The notes beneath the pieces are model-generated. The model was not told where the DNA came from and searched no databases. It worked only from the letters and a program-made list of their open reading frames with translations. DNA of 64,000 bases from Campylobacter volucris (GTDB lineage Bacteria > Campylobacterota > Campylobacteria > Campylobacterales > Campylobacteraceae), in contig NZ_CP043428.1 in assembly GCF_008245045.1 (NCBI RefSeq), positions 868,001-932,000 of the forward strand. Reading direction: 5' to 3'. Numbering within the stretch: the first letter of the stretch is position 1; each line of letters begins with the position of its first letter. Shown here one piece after another: positions 10,398-17,931 of this stretch. The position numbers and the translations under genes are program-made.

Positions 10398-11372
10398 GTG
10401 CTAGGTATAGATTTAGGCTCAAATACCTTAAGAGCTGTTTTAATGGATGAAAATTTTAATAAGCTTCAAAGCGAAGAATTTATCATAGGTACTGCCAAAA
10501 ATATGAAAAATTCAAATATTAGCGATGAAGCTATCCAAAAATTATTTGATGCATTAAATACTTTAAAAAACAAAAATTATGATTTAAAAAACGCTAAAGC
10601 AGTAGCTACAGCAGCTTTTAGAAAAGCTAAAAATACTAAAGAAATTTTTGAAAAAATCAAACAAGAATTCAAACTCAAAATCACACTAATTGATCCAAAT
10701 ACTGAAGCAAAACTAAGCATTTTGGCCATGCAAGAAAGATTAAAAAGATTGCATATTTTTAGGAAAGATTTTAATTATTGTGATTTAGGTGGGGCTTCTT
10801 GTGAAATTTCAAATGCTAAAATTAGCAAAAGTTTTGATTTTGGTATTATAAGTTTTTATGAGAAAAATCATTTTAAACACTCTAAACATAATGCTTTTGT
10901 TAAATTTTTCAAAAAAAACCCTAAGCAATTAAAACGCATAAAAAATAAAATTTTAAAATTTCATTTTAGTCCTTATCATCCTCATTTTAAACAATTATTC
11001 TTTAATGCTTTTAAAGAAACTATAATGGCTAAAAAGATACTAAAAAGTCAGTATTTTGTTTTAAATTCAGGTGTGCCTACTACACTTTATGCTTATAAAC
11101 AAAAAATCAAATATAAAGATTATAAAGAAGAAAAAATCAATGGTAAAATGCTAAATTCTAAAGATTTTTTAAATTTTGCTATAAAAATTTGGAATTTAGA
11201 GCAAGAAAAAGCTAAAATTTACCTAGGTGATAATAGAAAAAAATACCTAATAGCTGGTGCTTTACTTCTTTATACTTTATTTGATAAAGAAAAACTCATC
11301 ATCATTGATGATGGGATTAGAGAGGGAGTTTGCATAGCTCATTTTAAAAATATCTCATATAAAGGAATATAA
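10398..11372 (+). CDS. Ppx/GppA-like phosphatase, core domain only
   Basis: 324 residues of the ASKHA fold. GIDLGSNTLRAVLMD is phosphate loop 1, NTEAKLS holds the glutamate equivalent to the catalytic one of exopolyphosphatase, and YCDLGGASCEI is the DxGGxSxE loop. Family members hydrolyse polyphosphate or pppGpp. Full-length Ppx and GppA have a C-terminal HD-like domain (about 480-510 residues in total), which is absent here. AAGGAG at 10387-10392 fits GTG at 10398 better than the TTG at 10395. The gene starts a + strand unit with yqeY and a nuclease. Activity is inferred from the family only. Confidence 0.75.
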   Translation: MLGIDLGSNTLRAVLMDENFNKLQSEEFIIGTAKNMKNSNISDEAIQKLFDALNTLKNKNYDLKNAKAVATAAFRKAKNTKEIFEKIKQEFKLKITLIDPNTEAKLSILAMQERLKRLHIFRKDFNYCDLGGASCEISNAKISKSFDFGIISFYEKNHFKHSKHNAFVKFFKKNPKQLKRIKNKILKFHFSPYHPHFKQLFFNAFKETIMAKKILKSQYFVLNSGVPTTLYAYKQKIKYKDYKEEKINGKMLNSKDFLNFAIKIWNLEQEKAKIYLGDNRKKYLIAGALLLYTLFDKEKLIIIDDGIREGVCIAHFKNISYKGI

Positions 11373-11815
11373 TGAATTTAAAAGAACAAATTTTAGAAGA
11401 CATCAAAGATGCAATGCGATGTAAGAATGATTTTAAAAGAAATACTTTAAGAACTTTAAATGCTTGTTTTAAGCAAATTGAAGTAGATGAGAAAATCACT
11501 CTTGATAATGATAGAATTTATAAAATCATTGCTAGTGAAATCAAAAAAAGAAACGAAGCTTCTTTAGCTTTTAACAAAGGCTCTAGGGAAGATTTAGCAC
11601 AAAAAGAATTGGCTGAAATTGCTATTTTAAGTACATATTTACCAAAGCAACTAAGCGATGAAGAATTAGAAAATGAGCTCAAAAAATTAATAGAAAAATT
11701 ACAAATTAGCTCCTTGAAAGAACAAGGTGTACTAATGAAAGAAGCCAAAGCACTTTTTGGAGCAAGTGTGGATGGTAAAAGACTTAACGAAGCAGTTAGA
11801 AAACTTTTAGCATGA
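11372..11815 (+). CDS. GatB/YqeY-domain protein
   Basis: 147 residues, fully matching the small stand-alone YqeY proteins: helical, with LKEQILEDIKDAMR at the start and the family block LAEIAILSTYLPKQLSDEE in the middle. The domain is related to the tail of the GatB amidotransferase subunit, which binds tRNA. The role of the stand-alone form is not established. AAAGGAATATA precedes the ATG, and the stop overlaps the next gene (ATGA). Confidence 0.88.
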   Translation: MNLKEQILEDIKDAMRCKNDFKRNTLRTLNACFKQIEVDEKITLDNDRIYKIIASEIKKRNEASLAFNKGSREDLAQKELAEIAILSTYLPKQLSDEELENELKKLIEKLQISSLKEQGVLMKEAKALFGASVDGKRLNEAVRKLLA

Positions 11816-12465
11816 AAAAAATACTTTCTTTATGTGTTTTAGCTTTAAGTTCTTTTGCATACACCCAATACGAGCTTGACCCTAGTTTTAAAAAGTATTT
11901 TCAAAACTGCTCATTGTTGATGGATAAGTATTATTATATTAATTGCTATGATTATACTTATAAAGGCACAAAAGCAATAGCTTACAAACTTGAAGCTAGA
12001 ATTTTAAACCAAGGACATATTAAAAAACGCCCTAAATTTTCAGAAGATACTAATATACCGAAAAAATATAGAACTTATTGGCAAGATTATATAAAAAGTG
12101 GCTATACAAGAGGCCATGTAGTACCTAATCAATCCATGAATGCTACTCCACAAGCTCAGCTTAGTACTTTTTTAATGAGCAATGTTACTCCTCAAAAAAA
12201 AGATATTAATGCAGAAATTTGGAATGAAATTGAGCAAAGAGAAAGATATCTAGCTAAGAAAAACCAAGAATTGCAAGTATTAAATTTAATACTTTATGAT
12301 GAAAATCCAAAACGCATTAAAAATAATATAGCTATACCAAGTTTTTATATAAAAATTTTAAAAGCAAAAAATTATAGCGAATGTTATAAAGTCCCAAATA
12401 ATGATAATTTTGCAAGATTTGATAGAAAGTATTTCAAAGAAAATTGTAAAAAATATATAAAGTAG
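11812..12465 (+). CDS. Secreted DNA/RNA non-specific endonuclease (NUC family)
   Basis: 217 residues. An N-terminal signal peptide (KKILSLCVLALSSFA) should send it to the periplasm or outside. The beta-beta-alpha metal nuclease core shows YTRGHVVP with the general-base histidine H102, then SNVTPQKKDINAEIW, which supplies the metal-binding asparagine. In most relatives the first motif is DRGH; here it is TRGH. C. jejuni carries a related secreted nuclease. A periplasmic nuclease may affect DNA uptake or nucleotide scavenging, but that is inference. The stop lies in the terminator hairpin. Confidence 0.88.
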   Translation: MKKILSLCVLALSSFAYTQYELDPSFKKYFQNCSLLMDKYYYINCYDYTYKGTKAIAYKLEARILNQGHIKKRPKFSEDTNIPKKYRTYWQDYIKSGYTRGHVVPNQSMNATPQAQLSTFLMSNVTPQKKDINAEIWNEIEQRERYLAKKNQELQVLNLILYDENPKRIKNNIAIPSFYIKILKAKNYSECYKVPNNDNFARFDRKYFKENCKKYIK

Positions 12466-12481
12466 GTTTTACAACCTACTT
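12460..12481. terminator. Bidirectional terminator between nuclease and dnaK
   Basis: AAGTAGGTT pairs with AACCTACTT around a TTAC loop, with A-rich sequence on one side and TTT on the other. It separates two convergent genes and can work in both directions. Confidence 0.75.
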
Positions 12482-12486
12482 TTAAA

Positions 12487-14355
12487 TTATTCTACTTCTG
12501 CATCTATTACATCATCATCTTTTTTCTTTTTATCTTCGCTTGGCTTTTCATCTTTTTTATACATATTTTCAGCTAATTTATGAGAAACCTCGCTCAATGC
12601 TTTCATTTTGTTTTCTATCTCTTCTTTGGAAGCATTTACATTTTTTAAAGTTTCTTTTAAATCATCAAGTGCTTTTTGGATATTTGCCTTATCCTCATCA
12701 CTTACTTTTTCTCCAAGCTCGCTTAAAGATTTTTCAACTTGATGTACTAAACTATCAGCAGCATTTCTTGCTTCTACAGCTTCTTTGCGTTTTCTATCTT
12801 CTTCTTTATGAAGTTCTGCATCTTTTACCATATTGTTGATTTCTTCTTCACTTAAGCCGCTAGAACCTGTGATTTTGATCTCTTGAGCTTTACCAGTTGC
12901 TTTATCTTTAGCACTAACTGTTAAAATTCCATTTGCATCTATATCAAATGTAACTTCAATTTGTGGCATGCCGCGAGGTGCAGGTGGGATTCCTTCAAGA
13001 TTAAAATTACCCAAAGATTTATTATCACGGCTAAATTCTCTCTCACCTTGTAAAACATTTATAGTAACTGCACTTTGATTGTCTTCAGCAGTTGAGAAAG
13101 TTTGCTCTTTTTTAGTAGGTATAGTTGTACCTTTTTCAATGATTTTAGTCATAACTCCACCTAAAGTTTCAATACCCAAAGAAAGCGGAGTAACATCAAG
13201 CAACAATACATCCTTAACATCACCTTTTATAACCGCTCCTTGAATTGCAGCACCAATTGCCACAACTTCATCAGGATTAACTGATTTATTTAAATCTTTA
13301 CCAAAAGCTTTTTTAACTTCTTCTTGAACTAAAGGAACACGAGTTGATCCACCCACCATTACAATTTCTTTGATTTCATTCTTATCAAGTCCAGCATCTT
13401 TTACAACTTCATTGATTTTGCTAATCGTTTCAGACACCAAACCTTCAATCATACTTTCAAATTTAGCTCTTGTTAAAGTTTTTGTTAAGTGTTTTGGACC
13501 ACTTGCATCAGCTGTAATAAATGGTAAATTTACATTAGTTTCATTTGCTGAACTGAGTTCTTTTTTAGCATTTTCAGCTGCTTCTTTTAATCTTTGTAAA
13601 GCCATTACATCATTTTTAAGATCAATTCCTGTTTCATCTTTAAATTCATTTGCTAAAAAGTCTATTAACTTATTATCAAAATCATCACCACCTAAAAATG
13701 CATTACCACCAGTTGCCAAAACCTCTACTACATTATCTCCTGTTTCAAGCACTGTAACATCAAATGTTCCACCACCTAAATCATAAACTACTATTTTTTC
13801 ACTTTCTTTTTTATCAAGCCCATAAGCTAAAGCTGCTGCCGTTGGTTCGTTTATAATTCTTAAAACATTAAGCCCTGCTATAGTTCCTGCTTCTTTGGTA
13901 GCTTTTCTTTGTGCATCATTAAAATATGCTGGAACTGTTATAACCGCATCTTCAACCTTTTCACCTAAAAAAGCTTCAGCATCTTCTTTTAATTTCATCA
14001 AAACTTTTGCTGAAATTTCTTGCGGAGTATAAATTTTACCAGCTATTTCTATAGCACAAGCTCCATTTCTTTCTGTTATATGATAAGGAAGACGATTTTT
14101 AGCTTCTTTAGCTGCATCTTCATTGATCATCAAACCCATAATTCTTTTTATAGAATAAATGGTTTTTTCAGGATTAGTTACAGCTTGACGCTTAGCACTA
14201 TCTCCAACTAAAATTTCACCTTTATCAGTAAAAGCTACTACTGAAGGAGTTGTATTTTTACCTTCTTTATTAGGGATAACTTTACTCTCCCCTCTTTCAT
14301 ACACGCTTACACAAGAATTAGTTGTTCCTAAATCTATACCTATAACTTTACTCAT
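12487..14355 (-). CDS. dnaK: Chaperone Hsp70 (DnaK)
   Basis: 622 residues, full length. The ATPase domain opens with [13 protein letters not shown] and contains [14 protein letters not shown] and VGGSTRVP. The substrate-binding domain ([16 protein letters not shown]) and a helical lid follow, ending in an acidic [10 protein letters not shown] tail. It folds and rescues proteins in the cytosol with GrpE and DnaJ. It is the third gene of hrcA-grpE-dnaK, 21 nt after grpE, with AAAGGAG before the ATG. HrcA control through the upstream CIRCE is expected. Confidence 0.98.
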   Translation of the reverse strand: MSKVIGIDLGTTNSCVSVYERGESKVIPNKEGKNTTPSVVAFTDKGEILVGDSAKRQAVTNPEKTIYSIKRIMGLMINEDAAKEAKNRLPYHITERNGACAIEIAGKIYTPQEISAKVLMKLKEDAEAFLGEKVEDAVITVPAYFNDAQRKATKEAGTIAGLNVLRIINEPTAAALAYGLDKKESEKIVVYDLGGGTFDVTVLETGDNVVEVLATGGNAFLGGDDFDNKLIDFLANEFKDETGIDLKNDVMALQRLKEAAENAKKELSSANETNVNLPFITADASGPKHLTKTLTRAKFESMIEGLVSETISKINEVVKDAGLDKNEIKEIVMVGGSTRVPLVQEEVKKAFGKDLNKSVNPDEVVAIGAAIQGAVIKGDVKDVLLLDVTPLSLGIETLGGVMTKIIEKGTTIPTKKEQTFSTAEDNQSAVTINVLQGEREFSRDNKSLGNFNLEGIPPAPRGMPQIEVTFDIDANGILTVSAKDKATGKAQEIKITGSSGLSEEEINNMVKDAELHKEEDRKRKEAVEARNAADSLVHQVEKSLSELGEKVSDEDKANIQKALDDLKETLKNVNASKEEIENKMKALSEVSHKLAENMYKKDEKPSEDKKKKDDDVIDAEVE

Positions 14356-14376
14356 TTTTATTCTCCTTTATTAAAT

Positions 14377-14886
14377 TTATTTTGCAACGCTAACTTTGGC
14401 TGATCTTATGATTCTATCATTCATCATATAACCCTTTTGTAAAAGAGCTACTATGTGACCGCTTTCATGATCAGCACTTTCTACATGAAACATAGCTTCA
14501 TGTAAATTTGGATCAAATTCACCACTAGCTTCCACTGGTTTAACCATATGTTTTTCTAGTTTTTTCAAAAGTAAATCAAGTGTATTTTGCACACCTTCTT
14601 TAATTTTTAAACTAATTTCATCATTAGCTTCTACATTTACAGCCGCCTCCAAAGCATCTACTACATCAAGCAAATCTTTTGCAAAACTTTCATTTGCATA
14701 AATAGTTGCTGAAATTTTTTCCTTTTCCATTCTTTTTTTGATATTTTCAAATTCAGCATTTGCTCTTAAATAAGTATCTTTTAATTCATCATATTGTGCT
14801 TGAAGTTTTTGAAGCTCATCGTTTTGTTCTTCTAAAACTTGCGTATTTTCATCAAGCATTTCTTCATTTTGCTTTTCTTCGCTCAT
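14377..14886 (-). CDS. grpE: Nucleotide exchange factor GrpE
   Basis: 169 residues. A long N-terminal coiled coil (about residues 10-75) includes [19 protein letters not shown]. The C-terminal beta domain contains [30 protein letters not shown] and SAKVSVAK, the PROSITE-type GrpE signature region. It releases ADP from DnaK. The ATG overlaps the hrcA stop by 4 nt, with AGGAGG seen inside the end of hrcA, so the two are coupled. Confidence 0.97.
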   Translation of the reverse strand: MSEEKQNEEMLDENTQVLEEQNDELQKLQAQYDELKDTYLRANAEFENIKKRMEKEKISATIYANESFAKDLLDVVDALEAAVNVEANDEISLKIKEGVQNTLDLLLKKLEKHMVKPVEASGEFDPNLHEAMFHVESADHESGHIVALLQKGYMMNDRIIRSAKVSVAK

Positions 14887-15665
14887 GCAGCCTCCTTTAT
14901 AATGTTTAACATTGTTTTAAAATCAGAATATATGCTTCCAGCAAAAATCGCGCTAGATTTTTGACCTAAAAACATACTCTTAAGCTTTAATCCCATAAAT
15001 CCTTCTTCAAACAAAGGATTAAATTTTAATTTTTTATCAAAATAAAAACCAATTTGTGGAGATAAAAGCTTAGCAAATTCATCATTTTGATAAATTTGAT
15101 AAGCTTTGCTCTCGTTATATCTATAATAAACCATTGCCTGCTTTAGCATAGAAATTTTTTCTAATAACTCTTTAAAATTTACCTTAAAAGCTAAATTTTC
15201 TATATCTTTTAACTCAAGTCCAATTAATCTTTGGATAAATAAAAAAGAATCTTGACTAAATTTTAAAACCAATTCATTTTTTATAAAATCAAGTATAATA
15301 AATTTATTATTTACAACTTCAACATCATTTAAAACTAAATTATCTCCTCCATAAATTAAAGTATAAATTTCAAATTTATCAAGCAAAAATTCCAACAAAG
15401 CAAGATCGTTAATAATGATTTCATTATCACAAAGTTGCTCATTCCAATAAGCTTTCATAGCCCTATTAGTAGGAATTCTTCCGCTACTTATGTGAAGTTG
15501 AGTTAAAACTCCCTCATCGCTTAATTTTTTAAAATACACCCTTATAGTAGAAGCTGGAATGCAAACTTTATTATTTAACTCATTAGAACCCACAGGAACA
15601 TTACCATCCAAATAAGTTTCTATAATGGTTCTTAAGATTAAATCTTTTTTGTCATAAGACTTCAC
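14883..15665 (-). CDS. hrcA: Heat-shock repressor HrcA
   Basis: 260 residues from the GTG at 15665. The winged-helix N-terminus has [36 protein letters not shown] and HISSGRIPT, the HrcA signature region. An ATG at 15692 would extend the frame by nine residues, but it lies inside the CIRCE operator and lacks a ribosome site. The GTG is preceded by AAAAAAAGG six bases upstream, and the protein then starts KSYDKKD, as HrcA proteins normally do. It represses its own operon by binding CIRCE. It is shorter than the 340-residue Bacillus form, as is usual in Campylobacter. Confidence 0.93.
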   Translation of the reverse strand: MKSYDKKDLILRTIIETYLDGNVPVGSNELNNKVCIPASTIRVYFKKLSDEGVLTQLHISSGRIPTNRAMKAYWNEQLCDNEIIINDLALLEFLLDKFEIYTLIYGGDNLVLNDVEVVNNKFIILDFIKNELVLKFSQDSFLFIQRLIGLELKDIENLAFKVNFKELLEKISMLKQAMVYYRYNESKAYQIYQNDEFAKLLSPQIGFYFDKKLKFNPLFEEGFMGLKLKSMFLGQKSSAIFAGSIYSDFKTMLNIIKEAA

Positions 15666-15685
15666 TATAAACCTTTTTTTATAAA

Positions 15686-15712
15686 TTAGCACTCAATATT
15701 TTTAAGTGCTGA
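15686..15712 (-). promoter_or_regulatory. CIRCE operator (HrcA binding site)
   Basis: TTAGCACTC, nine bases, then AAGTGCTGA. The consensus is TTAGCACTC-N9-GAGTGCTAA, so one arm is perfect and the other has two changes. It lies between the -10 box and the hrcA GTG start, where bound HrcA would block transcription. Confidence 0.92.
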
Positions 15713-15716
15713 AATT

Positions 15717-15745
15717 ATTATACAACTTTAGTAATACAATGTCAA
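15717..15745 (-). promoter_or_regulatory. Consensus sigma-70 promoter of hrcA-grpE-dnaK
   Basis: On the minus strand TTGACA (15740-15745) and TATAAT (15717-15722) are separated by exactly 17 nt, the textbook sigma-70 spacing. The CIRCE starts 4 nt downstream of the -10. Perfect -35 boxes are rare in Campylobacter, whose promoters usually rely on the -10 region. Confidence 0.88.
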
Positions 15746-15903
15746 GTTATTTTTAAATAAATTTACTTAAAATATTTTAGTCTATATAACTAAAGTTTAT
15801 TTAGTTTCTATAAATAAATTTAATAAATATATTTTTCAGCTATTTTAAAAGTTAAAATTATTATAATTTCATTAGCAATATTATAAAAAGGTTTACTTCA
15901 GTT

Positions 15904-16035
15904 ATGAAAAATTTAACACTTAGAGAAAAACAAGACTTAAATTCATATGTGTTTTCAAACATAGAAAAAAGAAAAATGGCCTTAAATAGAGTTTTAAAGT
16001 TATATTTTATTAAGCTTTTTAGATTAGTTTTTTAA
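15904..16035 (+). CDS. Small basic protein, 43 residues, unknown
   Basis: An ATG-TAA frame between the heat-shock promoter and the convergent periplasmic-protein gene. The product starts MKNLTLREKQDLN and is basic and probably helical, with a KLYFIKLFRLVF end that could be amphipathic or membrane-associated. TATAAT lies at 15862-15867, about 36 nt upstream. The AAAAAGG at 15885-15891 is 12 nt from the ATG, farther than usual. Its last bases overlap the 3' end of the opposite gene. I do not recognise it. The promoter-like box and coding-like residue pattern support a real small gene, but it may be chance. Confidence 0.5.
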   Translation: MKNLTLREKQDLNSYVFSNIEKRKMALNRVLKLYFIKLFRLVF

Positions 16036-16653
16036 TCTGTATTTTTTCATTTCTTTTTGCGTAAAAGATAATTCTTTAAATTCTGGAGATGAAATAAGCT
16101 CCATACATTGTTTATCTAAATTTTCTATACCTATTACATACAAACTAGCTTGAGAAAATTCATCAAGAAATAAATCAAACATAACGCAATCTTGATTATT
16201 GACCTTATAAAGAATTTTACCGCCTGTGTTTTTATCTAAATTCAAAGCATGAATTTTTCCACTTTTACTTAAAAGTTTTAAATCATTAGCAAAAGAATGG
16301 TTTAAAGTATAATAAACCATAAAATCTCGCATAATATTTTTAATTTCACTAAGCTCTTTTCTCATAGAAGTCAGATCTTTTAAATATAAACTCATAAAAT
16401 TTGTATTAAGATATTCATTTAATGTTGCTTCATTGACATCTTTACAAGAATCATATTTTTTTAAAATATATGCTTTTTTATCACTTAAAACTATATCAAC
16501 ACAAGATTTTTTATCTTTTTTTAATTCTAAAATAGTAGCTTCTTTGGAGTAAAGATTAATTGAGTTTTGTTTATTGTAAGCAAAATCATTTAAAGTTTCA
16601 TAAATATTTGCATAAGAAAAACTTACAATAAACAATAAAAATAAAATTTTCAT
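16024..16653 (-). CDS. Exported protein of unknown function
   Basis: 209 residues with a clear signal peptide (KILFLLFIVSFSYA, then NIY), so probably periplasmic. Cysteine-containing strands (KKSCVDIVL, KYDSCKDV, NQDCVMFDLF, DKQCMELI) suggest possible disulfides. No catalytic motif is recognised. It is the last gene of a unit with a 78-residue protein, a DHH phosphoesterase and flhA, and its ATG overlaps the previous stop (ATGA). A homologue sits at the same place in C. jejuni, as I remember it. Confidence 0.7.
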   Translation of the reverse strand: MKILFLLFIVSFSYANIYETLNDFAYNKQNSINLYSKEATILELKKDKKSCVDIVLSDKKAYILKKYDSCKDVNEATLNEYLNTNFMSLYLKDLTSMRKELSEIKNIMRDFMVYYTLNHSFANDLKLLSKSGKIHALNLDKNTGGKILYKVNNQDCVMFDLFLDEFSQASLYVIGIENLDKQCMELISSPEFKELSFTQKEMKKYRLKN

Positions 16654-16886
16654 ACAAATAATTCACTATGATGTTGTTTAAGGTATTCTACAACTTCTAA
16701 AATTTCATCAACCCCTTCGCTTTGACTTTTAGCACACACATCGTCAATACAATCAATATAATACTCTATCGCTTTATCAAGTTTTTCTTTTTTCACTCCA
16801 GCATATAAAAGCATAGCTTCAAGTACTATACTTAATTCATATTGCAAATTTTCTATTTCTTCTTTTAAATTATGATTTGCTTTCAT
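16650..16886 (-). CDS. Small acidic helical protein, unknown
   Basis: 78 residues, rich in Glu and Leu and probably two helices (EEIENLQYELSIVLEAML and DEILEVVEYLKQHHSEL). No known motif. It overlaps the DHH gene by 17 nt and the following exported-protein gene by 4 nt, so it is made as part of the same operon. That tight packing is the main evidence that it is real. Confidence 0.7.
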   Translation of the reverse strand: MKANHNLKEEIENLQYELSIVLEAMLLYAGVKKEKLDKAIEYYIDCIDDVCAKSQSEGVDEILEVVEYLKQHHSELFV

Positions 16887-17922
16887 TATTTTCCTTTAAT
16901 TCTTTGCTTTTAATTAAATCCATAAATTGAGCTTTGATAAATTCATAATTTGAACTATCTTTGTAAGAAGCAAACATCCCGCCACTAGCATTTTTATGGC
17001 CTCCACCATTGACTAAATTTTTAGCCATTAAACTAACATCTATTTTATTATTAGCTCTAAAACTTAAAGTTTTTCTCGAGCTAATATCTACAAAAAAATC
17101 AAAATCAGGATTTTGAGTTAAAAAATCATTCCCAATGACAGAAGTATTGCCTATGTTTGAAGTAAGTAAGCCTTTTTGACCTTTATATATAACACTAAAT
17201 TTTTCTTTATCAAATTTTAATCTTTCTACTACAAATTTAGAAATTAAATTACTTAAGGTATCATCATTTTGCATCTTAAAAAAAGATTTTTTCAAGCTAT
17301 GTAAATCATTGTCTAAATCAATATGAGCTTTTTCTTTTTTAATATACAATCTTGATTTATCAAAAAGATGAAAAATATATTTGATATTTTCATTGGCAAA
17401 CATTACTCTGTTAATTTCTTTAGCACCAGCTACCATACCTAATAAAACCTTGCCTAACTCAAAATTTTTATCATGACTTAGCCAAATATCTACAGCATTA
17501 ACAACATCTACAAATTCACTTAAAGATTTATCTTCACTACAGCATTTTGAAAAAAAATCATAAACAATTTTCGTTGCACATCTTTGATCATCTAAAAAAT
17601 ACCAAGGATACTTCAATGCACATTCTAATCCACTTTGATGGTGATCTAAAAGCAAAAGTTTGATTTTTTTACCCTCAATAGCTTTTTGAAATTCTTCACA
17701 TTGGTTTAAGGTTAAATTTAAATCAGTGATTAAAATAACATATTCTTCATTAGGATTGATCTTCAAATCTTCTTCAATATTTTTAAAAATAACATTAAAG
17801 TTTTCATTGATTTCTTTCCCATAATTAGAATTATAAAAAAAGCAATTTTTAAAATAAAAATTTACTACATATTGACAAGCATAACCATCTAAATCAGTAT
17901 GAGAAAGATGATAAATTTTCAT
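16870..17922 (-). CDS. DHH-family phosphoesterase
   Basis: 350 residues. The N-terminal HLSHTDLDGYACQY carries the HxDxDG metal motif, DLNLT gives the next aspartate, and LLDHHQSG is the DHH motif. The C-terminal VNGGGHKNASGG is the DHHA1 GGGH substrate-binding block. Relatives hydrolyse oligoribonucleotides (NrnA) or cyclic dinucleotides; which one applies is not visible. Cytosolic. AAGGATAAAAT precedes the ATG, 9 nt after flhA ends. Confidence 0.85.
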   Translation of the reverse strand: MKIYHLSHTDLDGYACQYVVNFYFKNCFFYNSNYGKEINENFNVIFKNIEEDLKINPNEEYVILITDLNLTLNQCEEFQKAIEGKKIKLLLLDHHQSGLECALKYPWYFLDDQRCATKIVYDFFSKCCSEDKSLSEFVDVVNAVDIWLSHDKNFELGKVLLGMVAGAKEINRVMFANENIKYIFHLFDKSRLYIKKEKAHIDLDNDLHSLKKSFFKMQNDDTLSNLISKFVVERLKFDKEKFSVIYKGQKGLLTSNIGNTSVIGNDFLTQNPDFDFFVDISSRKTLSFRANNKIDVSLMAKNLVNGGGHKNASGGMFASYKDSSNYEFIKAQFMDLIKSKELKENNESKS

Positions 17923-17931
17923 ATTTTATCC

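Noticed and set aside
13370..13786. 138-codon open frame antisense to dnaK
   Set aside because: It mirrors the dnaK codon pattern, has no ribosome site and gives a low-complexity Ser/Leu-rich product; dnaK is certain.
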